A stretch of 64,000 bases of DNA from an uncultured Verrucomicrobiota bacterium (lineage in GTDB: Bacteria; Verrucomicrobiota; Verrucomicrobiia; Verrucomicrobiales; Verrucomicrobiaceae): contig CAILZI010000103.1 in the NCBI GenBank assembly GCA_903838675.1, positions 1-64,000 of the forward strand, written 5' to 3'. The translations under genes were made by a program, and so were the position numbers. Below the pieces are notes generated by a model. That model was given only the letters and a program-made list of their open reading frames with translations. It was not told the DNA's origin and ran no database searches. Shown piece after piece: positions 40,075 to 48,569 of the stretch (position 1 is its first letter; the number at the start of each line of letters is the position of its first letter).

Positions 40075-40228
40075 AGCTCAGTCACTGAATGATCTGTTCG
40101 GGTTGGAACTGGATGCGCTTCGATCAAGAGCACCCCTCGTGAGGGTGCTGAAGCACATCGTTGCTTGCAACAGTTGATTGAGCTTTTCCCGCAGACGAGC
40201 CTGCTTCGTTAACCGCCCTTCAAAAGTC

Positions 40229-43177
40229 TCACCGCCTTTTGGAAGTCTTTTTCCGCGCCTTGGTTTGTGCCCGGAGGGCCTCGCTGATTTCTTCAGGGGA
40301 AAGGACGATGGCGTGGCGGATGGTGACTTCTTGCATTGCAGCAACTTCCGTCGGCTGGGGGGGCGGCACTGCTGTAGGTGCGCTGGAAGGGATCATCGGA
40401 GGTGCCATGGCTGCTACGACCGGCTCAGGCGCTGGTGGGGTAGCTGGGGCAGGAGGTGGAGTTGGGAGATTGGGGGCAATCTCTTTCGAAGGGAGTCCGG
40501 CCAAAGCAGGCTTGTTGTCTTCGGGAACAGTCATGATGGCGCGGCGTACGACAGGTTCAGCCTCGGGTGCCGGCATGCTGTCCTTCGTGTTTTCGGATGC
40601 CAATGGCTGAGGTTCTGGAAGGCTGGCTACCACCATCTTATCAGCGAGTTGATTCTTCTCGGATGTGACATTTTCTGGCAAAGGAGGTGCAGGGGCTTCT
40701 GATTTGGGAGTCGCGGGCACCGAAACATCTGCAATCAGGGCAGGGGGCTGCGATGGCGGGACGGCTGGAAGCTCGCGTACCACCACGGGGATTTTGTGAA
40801 GGATGGGCTGAGGCAGCGTCTGCGAGGGCGGAGTGGCTGTGGGTTTCGGGGTGATCTCTGCGACCTCTTCCTGCAAGGGGACTGTTTCGTTTTGCTTCGA
40901 ACTTGAAGATGCAGCGATCTCCCCGGTGCTGGCATCGGGCAATTCGCCAAAGATCATCCATGCCAGAGCTCCCAGGAGCGTGGCCGTCGCCGCCAGTGCC
41001 AGCCACGGAAATCTGAACCGGGTGGGCGACTCACGATGGAAATCGAGTGATTGGAGGTCGGCGCTGACAGGGGCGAGGAGGAGGGTTTTCCTCCCGTAGT
41101 CCACGGGGTCATCAACCGGAACTTGGTCTTCCTCAAAATCCGAGACGAAACCTGCGCTCGTGACTTCGTCTGCAGCAAGCGGGTCCTCCACCGAATCCAT
41201 TTCAAGGCTGGATGCGGTCAGGAGGTGGGAGAGTCTTTCGATGAAGTCGAGTGGATAGGGCACGGAGCCGCCGCTCAGCACCCGATGCAGGCATTCATGC
41301 AGGTAGCCGACCATCAGCTCAGGCATGCTGGTGGGAAAGTCGGCAATTTCCCGCATTTGACCTTCCCCCGTGAGAAGATAGGCCGCGAGGCAGATGAAGG
41401 ACCTATGACGCTCTTCACGGGCGGCAATCCCGGATGATTCTTCATTCGGGTTGTATTCCCATGGGCTCAGGTCGATCAGCCGGGGCTTGCACAAGCTACG
41501 CATCGTCTTGTGCAGGCGGACTTTAACCACAAATTTCGGCCAGGCGTCCAGCCTCTTTAGATGCAGCCGTTCCAAGTCACGAGGCAAGACTGGGCCGTCA
41601 TAGCCGACACAGAGCTGAATATTGGTAGGGTCCAGGTCCACTCGCTGAACGCCGGTTTCGGAAGCCTGCTCCAAGCCGGCAAGGATCTGTCTTAGCAGGG
41701 TGATGACTTCTCCGGGATTGAGCGTGCCACGTTTCGCCATCAGGGCGCTGAGAGACATGCCCGGCTCACGCGCCTCGGAGAGAAAAGCCCAGTCAGGGCC
41801 TTTCCACAGATTCATCATGTGCAGGAGGTTGGTCTGCTTTGCCGGATCCTGCCGCCACACCTGGGGTGGAAACGCGGTCAAGTCGGAGTCATGGACGATC
41901 CGTTCGGGTGGCAGCAGATGCAGAGTGACCGGCATTCCTGCGGAAACATTGACTGCTGAAATAGAGAATGGATGGCAGCCTGAAAGCTCGGGGTTCTGGA
42001 TACGGAAGCTCGCGCCAAACAGGGTTTTCAGAGGAATATCCCCCAGCAGCAATGATTGAAGGTGGGAGATGGGAAGTGTGGACGGGTCTGCCACCAGGAG
42101 CATCTTGGGATTGCGCGCCTGAACCAGAGTCACATGCGAACACATCGCTTCACGAACTTCGTCACGCAGTGTTTTTCTTAAAATCGAATGAGCCGCCGGG
42201 CTGGTCAGGACAGATTTGAGGACGAAACGCAGGTTGGCCGGCAGTTCAGCGATGACGCCGAAGTCGTCGGGATTACCTCCCGGATAGGCCTGCCCTGTCA
42301 TCAGCAGAAACAGCAGACGGCAGGCCTCACCCACCAGTCGGGAACTGTGCTGGCCGAAGGCCTCTGACCTTGGCTGTGACAGCCCATAGTCAAACAAGCG
42401 GAGCTGCAAGTACTCCTCTTCTTGGGAGGTGACCAACATCTGGTCCAGACACACGGTTGATAGCAGCTGCCCCTGCTCCTCGGCTCTTCCCAGATCTTGG
42501 AGAAGCTGATGCACCAAGGCCAGCGATGTCACTGTGGGCACGGCTCCGCGCCTCCTGACATATTCCTGGACGAACTCACCGTCATTGAGGTTGGTGACGT
42601 AATAGGCCATGCCGTCATCCACGCCGACTTCGAGAATGGTCATGAAGGAATGGCCGCGCACGCCTGCGGCCCATTGCAGCAGCTCACAAGTGCGAAGTTG
42701 CAGAGCTTCATCGATGATTTCCGGTCTCACCTCTGCCTCCTCCAGCGTAGTTTTCGGCTCGTAAAACCTGTGAAGGCAGCTGGCACGAAGCTTTGAGCTT
42801 GTGATTGGCTGGCGTCCTCCGGGCCTGGCGTTGCGCCTTTGTGGCCGCGAGGCCTTCCATTTTCGGCGTGTCTGCCAGCTCACTGGCTTGACCCAGCGTC
42901 TCATGGAGAGAGGCTGACTTGTGGCAGGAACCGGCGCGGCTTTTCCAGTAAAGATGTGCAGCTCTACCAAACGGCTGTTCCGCTGATCAAAGGCCAGCAT
43001 AACCACTTCGTCCTGTGCACGCGGCAGCTTGATCGGCGAGCCATTGCGATGGCTTGCCAAGGCGAGGGATCCAAAGAGTTGAGGCCCTTCAATCATAACT
43101 AGTCGTGTTCGTATGGAAAATTTGGTGAATAGACTGCTGCTGCACCATTCTTCTTGAATATGATCTTTGCGACTCAT
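40229..43177 (-). CDS. Large protein with two degenerate kinase-like domains, one TM helix and Pro-rich C-terminus
   Basis: 'AYYVTNLNDGEFVQEYVRRRGAVPTVTSLALVHQLLQDLGRAEEQGQLLSTVCLDQMLV...LRLFDYGLSQ' and 'EPGMSLSALMAKRGTLNPGEVITLLRQILAGLEQASETGVQRVDLDPTNIQL...PRLIDLSPWE' follow kinase order; TM FPWLALAATATLLGALAWMIF. Confidence 0.6.
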   Translation of the reverse strand: MSRKDHIQEEWCSSSLFTKFSIRTRLVMIEGPQLFGSLALASHRNGSPIKLPRAQDEVVMLAFDQRNSRLVELHIFTGKAAPVPATSQPLSMRRWVKPVSWQTRRKWKASRPQRRNARPGGRQPITSSKLRASCLHRFYEPKTTLEEAEVRPEIIDEALQLRTCELLQWAAGVRGHSFMTILEVGVDDGMAYYVTNLNDGEFVQEYVRRRGAVPTVTSLALVHQLLQDLGRAEEQGQLLSTVCLDQMLVTSQEEEYLQLRLFDYGLSQPRSEAFGQHSSRLVGEACRLLFLLMTGQAYPGGNPDDFGVIAELPANLRFVLKSVLTSPAAHSILRKTLRDEVREAMCSHVTLVQARNPKMLLVADPSTLPISHLQSLLLGDIPLKTLFGASFRIQNPELSGCHPFSISAVNVSAGMPVTLHLLPPERIVHDSDLTAFPPQVWRQDPAKQTNLLHMMNLWKGPDWAFLSEAREPGMSLSALMAKRGTLNPGEVITLLRQILAGLEQASETGVQRVDLDPTNIQLCVGYDGPVLPRDLERLHLKRLDAWPKFVVKVRLHKTMRSLCKPRLIDLSPWEYNPNEESSGIAAREERHRSFICLAAYLLTGEGQMREIADFPTSMPELMVGYLHECLHRVLSGGSVPYPLDFIERLSHLLTASSLEMDSVEDPLAADEVTSAGFVSDFEEDQVPVDDPVDYGRKTLLLAPVSADLQSLDFHRESPTRFRFPWLALAATATLLGALAWMIFGELPDASTGEIAASSSSKQNETVPLQEEVAEITPKPTATPPSQTLPQPILHKIPVVVRELPAVPPSQPPALIADVSVPATPKSEAPAPPLPENVTSEKNQLADKMVVASLPEPQPLASENTKDSMPAPEAEPVVRRAIMTVPEDNKPALAGLPSKEIAPNLPTPPPAPATPPAPEPVVAAMAPPMIPSSAPTAVPPPQPTEVAAMQEVTIRHAIVLSPEEISEALRAQTKARKKTSKRR

Positions 43178-43339
43178 TTGTGCAATGGAAATTATGTATC
43201 GTGAAGATATATTTAAATAAATTGGCCAGTATGGTTAATGTTGGTTTCGAATTAACTTGGGATACCCATCTGACACGGGGGCTGCAATCAAAACCGCTGT
43301 CCGACTTGCTCTCGCAGGGTCCAGTGGCCATTCTTCACC

Positions 43340-44029
43340 ATGACACGCACCATCCTGGCCATTGGAGCTCATTATGACGACTGTCCCTTCGGCATCCCCG
43401 GAACACTGCTCCGGGCCGTGCAGAAACATCAGCGAGTGGTCATTCTCAGTCTCATAGGTGACTACACAAACTGGCCGCCTGTCAAAGGCCGGGAGCAGGG
43501 CCTGCTGGAGCTCTCGAAACAGCTTGCCGCCGAGCGAGGCATCGAAATGCGCTTTCTCACCTACAAGAGTCTGGGCTTCGAACCGACGCTGGAAACCAAG
43601 CGCGCCGTGGCTGAAGTGGTGGCGGAGGTGAAACCCGACACCGCATTCATGCTTTGGCCTCGTGACCGCCATCCTGACCACGAGGCGGCGAGCGCCATCT
43701 GTCATGCGGCTCTGTATCAACCGGCACGCCTGTTAGGGCGTGAGGAGGTAAAGACGCCCTCGCGTGTCTATTGGTATGACAACGGCCCCGGGCATACGAT
43801 CGGGTTCGAGCCGGACACCTATGTCGATGTTACCTCTGAATGGCCAGCGGCGGGCGAGTGGCTGGGAAGGCTGATGGCTTACGTGCGCAAGGAAGACTAT
43901 GACCCGGCCAAGGCGGATGCGGCCATGGAGACCAAAAGCGTACTATCCCGTTATCGTGGGCTGGCCTGTGGGGCCAAATACGCCGAAGCTTTCAAAAGCG
44001 TGCGGCCGGTGGTGAACGCCGAGTTTTGA
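43340..44029 (+). CDS. PIG-L family deacetylase
   Basis: ILAIGAHYDDCPFGIPGTLLRAV (H-x-DD motif) and WPRDRHPDHEAAS. Confidence 0.85.
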   Translation: MTRTILAIGAHYDDCPFGIPGTLLRAVQKHQRVVILSLIGDYTNWPPVKGREQGLLELSKQLAAERGIEMRFLTYKSLGFEPTLETKRAVAEVVAEVKPDTAFMLWPRDRHPDHEAASAICHAALYQPARLLGREEVKTPSRVYWYDNGPGHTIGFEPDTYVDVTSEWPAAGEWLGRLMAYVRKEDYDPAKADAAMETKSVLSRYRGLACGAKYAEAFKSVRPVVNAEF

Positions 44030-44052
44030 AAACCAACTTGCCATCCCTTGGA

Positions 44053-44128
44053 TGGTACCCCCGGTAGGATTCGAACCTACGACAAATTGATTAAGAGTCA
44101 ACTGCTCTACCAACTGAGCTACGGAGGC
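44053..44128 (-). tRNA. tRNA-Lys (anticodon CTT), CCA encoded
   Basis: Minus strand GCCTCCGTAGCTCAGTTGGTAGAGCAGTTGACTCTTAATCAATTTGTCGTAGGTTCGAATCCTACCGGGGGTACCA folds as a cloverleaf; anticodon loop CTCTTAA. Confidence 0.95.
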
Positions 44129-44235
44129 ATGTTTGGAACCAAACAGCGTTGGAAGGGAGGGAGTTTTAATCGTGTCTGCGCTCAGTGCAAGTGAGTTTTG
44201 CCCTGAGAGGAAAGTTTGAGGCGGGAAATTGTCCC

Positions 44236-47193
44236 TCAAGGCAGCGGTGAAATGCGGATATTGTGGAATTCAGTCCTGCCGCTGGACGCCCCGTTGCCAC
44301 TGAGAAACCGCAGCCGACTTACATTTCCCTCGACCCTGGCTCCGTCACAGAAATGGTTGCCATTGATGAGCAGTTCGGTCTTTTCCAGCGTGGCCTTGAG
44401 GGTGACGTGGTAGAGCGTGTTAGGCTGATAATTGAAGAGCCGGGCCGCACCGGGCTGCGGATATAGGCCGAAGGTCTTCGTGCCTTCATCGGCAAATTTG
44501 ACGTTGCCGAGAATGAGTTGTGGCCGGCGGCTTTGGAGCGCATTGATGTCAAAGTCGAGCTGAAAAGGCGGCCTGCGATTGAACTCGTACAGCATGGAGC
44601 TGCGTCCTCCGGCGGAGAGCTGTTCGGCAGTGCGTGTCCATTGACCTTCCAGGGGCGTCCATTTGAACGCGTTCTGCGCTGCCAGTGGTTCTTCGGCCCG
44701 GCTGCTTTGTGATTCTTCCAGTTCAGCGCTGACATAAAGCATCACGTCCGCAGCTTCCTGTGAATTCTGCGCAGCATCGCGAAGTGCGAGCGCCTTCGTC
44801 TTCCATTCGGCACGCACAGATGCAAGACGTGAGCTGAGGCTGGCCTGGTAGCCGCGCTGCAGAGTGGCGAGAGTCTCTTCGCCGCCGACCGACACGGGCA
44901 TGTCCTCCGGTTTCACGACGTCGCTGTTTTTCAACTGAGCGATGAAGGCGCGCATTTTTCCGGCTTCCTGGTCTTTGTTCACACGCTGGAGTTCTTCAGA
45001 CTGCACCTCGGCTTCGATCAGCGCTGCGGCATTGAGGTCGGCAAGGGTGCTCTGGCAGGCGGCTTTGAAGCTGGCCTGCAATTCGGACAGACTGACCGGC
45101 TTTCTTTCTTTGTGACCGGCTTCTGCAGGCGGCTCCAGCCGGCGGATTTTCAGGCGGCGTATGTTGGTCTGTGATTTCGCGTCGAGGAAATGATGGCAGA
45201 GACCAAAGAGCGTATCCTCAGCCATTTCAAAAGTTCCGAGCGAATTGGTGACGTGATGATTGACCACAATGTCACCGTGGTTGAGGCGGAAGGTGACGGC
45301 GCCATTGCGGCAGAGGATGTGAAATTTCCAAGTGGTGCCATTGATCGGCGGAGTGACCTGAGGTGCATCACTCAGGGAAATCATGCGCAGCATGGAGGCG
45401 ACGGCGATCGAACTGGAACTTTGCCATTGGGTACAGGCAATAAAATCCTCCCAGTGATAGTTTTCCCTGCCCGGCAGAACGTGGTAGCCGAGCATGATGC
45501 TAAACCCCTGGGCATTGTTATCGAGGTTTTTCACTTCGTACTCTCCCATCAGTTCAAAGTTCGAGCCGGTGCGGCCGTTGTGCAGGATGAAAGCCTGGGC
45601 ATCCATGCCTTTGTTGACGAGGGTGCCGCTTTTCAGCCCCGTCCATGAACCGCTGCAACGGTGCCATTCAGCGAGATCTGGATCGGCCCAGATGGAAACC
45701 CAATTGCCGGTGGCGAATGAAGTTTCAAATTTGCACGCGGCAATGCGCTCCAGCAACAATCCTGGCGGCTCTCCCTGAAAGCGGGCGACGAGATCCTGAT
45801 AGCTTTGAGAAGCTTCAGCCACCCTGTGCGAGTTGTACAGTTCTTCGGCGGCCTCCCAGTCATCTTGCAGACCTGCAGCAAAAATGGCGGAATGCGCGCG
45901 CACTGTGATTTCATTGCTGACATCGAAAAGTTGCTCCAGCTTGCGGCGGGTCTGACGGGGAAACGGTGCAGGCACCTGCAGCAAAGTCTCATAAGCCGTC
46001 TGATATTCGCCAGCCAGACAAGCCATCAATCCAAGATCCGCGAGCCGCCATGAATGCTCCCAGATGCGATAAACATTTTTGGACTCAGCCAGAGCCCGGC
46101 AGGTGTTCACCACCGCCTGTCTGATGGGCGGTTTGGATATGACCGTGCGAAGGTCGGCGGCCTCTGTTCCGAGATTGTCGTTGAGGCGTTCGATGGCAGA
46201 GGCCAAAGCGGTGTCATCATGACGTTCCGTCAATGCGCAGGCGCAGTAGAAGGCCTGTATCTTTTCTATGCTGCCACCTCTGCGCGTGCGCAGTGACTGC
46301 AGATAGTTGGAATAGGCAGGGAAGTGGTCAAACTCCACGGCGATCGCACGATCAAACCACAGCCGCGCCGAGTCTCCTGGCATTCCGTTGCCGGATTTCA
46401 CGATTTCGATCATGGCTGAGGCGGCGGCGGCACGATCCGGGCACAGAGCCCAGGCCTTGAGGAAATGTGCGCGGGCTTTGACCTGATGTTCATCACCGTT
46501 GCGGCGGCTTGAGGAGAGCTTTCCATGCAGCATCTCACGCAGCCACGGACTGAAATGCGGCGTTTCGCAAAACTGTTCCAGTTCTGCCGCTTCTGCGGAA
46601 ACATCGGTGAGATCCACGGTGCCAAAGATGAACTCCACATCTGAATACAGCAGTCTGTCATCCTCCGGAATGTAGACGGCGGGATCCGCCGCGCTTTTGA
46701 TGATCTGCTTGCGGCGTTCGATGTTGACCTTCACGACTGACTCAGGTGACTTGTTTTTGCGTCGTGTCTCCTCCTTCAAGTCGGTGAGGTAAAGGATGAG
46801 CACGGAAGGATAGTCCCCAAGCAGTTTGTGCCGGAAAGCTTTGGAGATGCATTCGCGTGCTTCGGTGAAGCCTTCGCGGGATTCCCAGGCTGCCATGCCT
46901 GCGAGCCAGCATACCAGCGGGTCATCCACACGTGCATTGATCAGCGCCGCGCCTTCCTGCTCCATCACCTCCCACGGACGTTTGGGATCCACGTCCGGGT
47001 GGCCGGCTCTGGCCATCAGCGCCTGCTTCACAAAACTGCGGGCCGCATCAGCCTGCGCGGGCCATTGAGCCAGGTGCTTTTCAAAGGGGGGCAGCAGCAC
47101 GCGCTGCATCCAGGCCCAGCGCTCGCGAGCAAGATCTGCTTCGAAGCGAGTGCCTGGCTTGATTTCGATGGGGGCAATTCCCTGTTCCGCCAT
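44236..47193 (-). CDS. 985-aa TPR-like plus concanavalin/LamG-like protein; possibly a secreted protein cut off from its signal peptide
   Basis: Alpha-helical repeat-like N-terminal half; two beta-sandwich-like segments (e.g. TLYHVTLKATLEKTELLINGNHF). In-frame signal peptide ORF 47194-47286 ends in TAG immediately before this ATG. Confidence 0.65.
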   Translation of the reverse strand: MAEQGIAPIEIKPGTRFEADLARERWAWMQRVLLPPFEKHLAQWPAQADAARSFVKQALMARAGHPDVDPKRPWEVMEQEGAALINARVDDPLVCWLAGMAAWESREGFTEARECISKAFRHKLLGDYPSVLILYLTDLKEETRRKNKSPESVVKVNIERRKQIIKSAADPAVYIPEDDRLLYSDVEFIFGTVDLTDVSAEAAELEQFCETPHFSPWLREMLHGKLSSSRRNGDEHQVKARAHFLKAWALCPDRAAAASAMIEIVKSGNGMPGDSARLWFDRAIAVEFDHFPAYSNYLQSLRTRRGGSIEKIQAFYCACALTERHDDTALASAIERLNDNLGTEAADLRTVISKPPIRQAVVNTCRALAESKNVYRIWEHSWRLADLGLMACLAGEYQTAYETLLQVPAPFPRQTRRKLEQLFDVSNEITVRAHSAIFAAGLQDDWEAAEELYNSHRVAEASQSYQDLVARFQGEPPGLLLERIAACKFETSFATGNWVSIWADPDLAEWHRCSGSWTGLKSGTLVNKGMDAQAFILHNGRTGSNFELMGEYEVKNLDNNAQGFSIMLGYHVLPGRENYHWEDFIACTQWQSSSSIAVASMLRMISLSDAPQVTPPINGTTWKFHILCRNGAVTFRLNHGDIVVNHHVTNSLGTFEMAEDTLFGLCHHFLDAKSQTNIRRLKIRRLEPPAEAGHKERKPVSLSELQASFKAACQSTLADLNAAALIEAEVQSEELQRVNKDQEAGKMRAFIAQLKNSDVVKPEDMPVSVGGEETLATLQRGYQASLSSRLASVRAEWKTKALALRDAAQNSQEAADVMLYVSAELEESQSSRAEEPLAAQNAFKWTPLEGQWTRTAEQLSAGGRSSMLYEFNRRPPFQLDFDINALQSRRPQLILGNVKFADEGTKTFGLYPQPGAARLFNYQPNTLYHVTLKATLEKTELLINGNHFCDGARVEGNVSRLRFLSGNGASSGRTEFHNIRISPLP

Positions 47194-47286
47194 CTAGTCA
47201 CTCGCTGCCTTGCGCCAGTCGGTGTCTGCGGCTGTGGCAGGTGCCAGAACTGACAGAGTCAGCAGCAGCGGAAAAATCTTCTTCAT
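47194..47286 (-). CDS. 30-aa signal-peptide ORF immediately upstream of and in frame with the 985-aa gene
   Basis: Manual translation of minus strand: MKKIFPLLLTLSVLAPATAADTDWRKAASD*; TAG at 47196-47194 followed directly by ATG at 47193. Confidence 0.6.
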   Translation of the reverse strand: MKKIFPLLLTLSVLAPATAADTDWRKAASD

Positions 47287-47369
47287 GAACTTAAATGACA
47301 TCAAGAATCAAGGCGGGTGTCCAGTCTGATTTTTACTGATGCGGACGGGCGGAGGGCTTATATGTGGGC

Positions 47370-48140
47370 ATGCGTTTCTTTCTAATTTTGCTTTGGGTGT
47401 CAGGGAGTTCCCCACTGCTGGCGGATCTGCCACTTGGCATTTCTCTGGCAGGTGATTCTGGACCATACACGATCAAGCGGTGGAAACATGACTGGCCTGG
47501 TTGCGAATTTGAAGGTGGCATTGCCCAAGGGCGTGTCGCCATCGTTGTACACGATGCGCTGTCATGGCTGCGCGTGAATTTCGCCGTGGGGCAGATAGGT
47601 CCCGAGCGTGGCGGAGCAGGCTGGCGCATGCCGTTTGGGAGGCATGAGGCGGCAGAGCTGAGCTACACGTTGCGCTTCAGCAAGGATTTCGATTTCGTCA
47701 AAGGCGGCAAGCTGCCGGGTCTCTGTGGTGGGCCTGACAATGTCAGCGGAGGGCGACGGGCGACGGGCACGAATGGATTCTCAGCGCGCCTGATGTGGCG
47801 CAAAGAAGGACGAGGCGAAGCCTACGTGTATCACAAGAATCAAAAGGGGGATTATGGTGACAGCTTTGCCTTCCCCGCCGACTTCCGTTTTCCCACGGAG
47901 ACTCCGGTCAAAGTACGAATCGCTGTGACGATGAATGCTGTGGGTGAACGCGATGGCACACTGCGGGTCTGGATCGATGAAAAACTATTGGTGGAACGAA
48001 CCGACATGGAATGGCGCACCATGGACAGCTTTGGCGTGGATGGTCTCTACTTTGAAACCTTTCACGGCGGGGGCGATGCCTCATGGGCGCCGACGCGCGC
48101 CTGCTGGGCGGAGTTTGCAGAGATGAAAGTGGGCGGATAG
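47370..48140 (+). CDS. Polysaccharide lyase family 14-like secreted protein
   Basis: Signal peptide; 'ELSYTLRFSKDFDFVKGGKLPGLCGG...GFSARLMWRKEGRGEAYVYHKNQ' PL14-type core. Confidence 0.7.
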   Translation: MRFFLILLWVSGSSPLLADLPLGISLAGDSGPYTIKRWKHDWPGCEFEGGIAQGRVAIVVHDALSWLRVNFAVGQIGPERGGAGWRMPFGRHEAAELSYTLRFSKDFDFVKGGKLPGLCGGPDNVSGGRRATGTNGFSARLMWRKEGRGEAYVYHKNQKGDYGDSFAFPADFRFPTETPVKVRIAVTMNAVGERDGTLRVWIDEKLLVERTDMEWRTMDSFGVDGLYFETFHGGGDASWAPTRACWAEFAEMKVGG

Positions 48141-48173
48141 CGACAGGTATGCGAAGACTTTCGTCCCGGATAA

Positions 48174-48210
48174 AAAATGACGTGGCGGATGAGCAAGTCA
48201 TCCGCCACGT
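48174..48210 (-). terminator. Rho-independent terminator
   Basis: Perfect 13-bp inverted repeat acgtggcggatga/tcatccgccacgt (48180-48192/48198-48210) followed on the minus strand by an attttttat tract. Confidence 0.8.
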
Positions 48211-48227
48211 GCCAATGGCCAGGAAAA

Positions 48228-48503
48228 TCAAAAGAGGCCGAGACTTGTGGAACTGGATACGTTGAGCGGCAGTACCCGTGCATTCACCCGGGCATTGACA
48301 CCCGCGGGCTGCGGAGCGGGCCTGGACTGATAGTAGCCCTGGTGATAGTGACCGTAGTACCCGTTGGAGTAGTCACCGTTGTTGTGATAAGAACGGAGGG
48401 GGGAGTAGCCGGGGCGGGTGGACACGTAGCCACCTGCATCAACGCAACTGGACAACGTTACCACGAACAAACCAAGGCTGAGTCGCTGAAGGATGTTTTT
48501 CAT
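48228..48503 (-). CDS. Small Tyr/His/Gly-rich putative lipoprotein
   Basis: MKNILQRLSLGLFVVTLSSCVDAGGYVSTRPGYSPLRSYHNNGDYSNGYYGHYHQGYYQSRP...; lipobox LSSC; terminator directly downstream. Confidence 0.7.
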   Translation of the reverse strand: MKNILQRLSLGLFVVTLSSCVDAGGYVSTRPGYSPLRSYHNNGDYSNGYYGHYHQGYYQSRPAPQPAGVNARVNARVLPLNVSSSTSLGLF

Positions 48504-48569
48504 TGGAGAGAAGGTTGCTTTCCAATACATCGGTTGAATGTCGATTTGTGGTCTTACGTGCTGTCTTTT

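Noticed and set aside
40126-40153. Hairpin agcacccctcgtgagggtgct between two minus-strand genes
   Set aside because: No U tract on either strand and a short stem; too weak to call a terminator.
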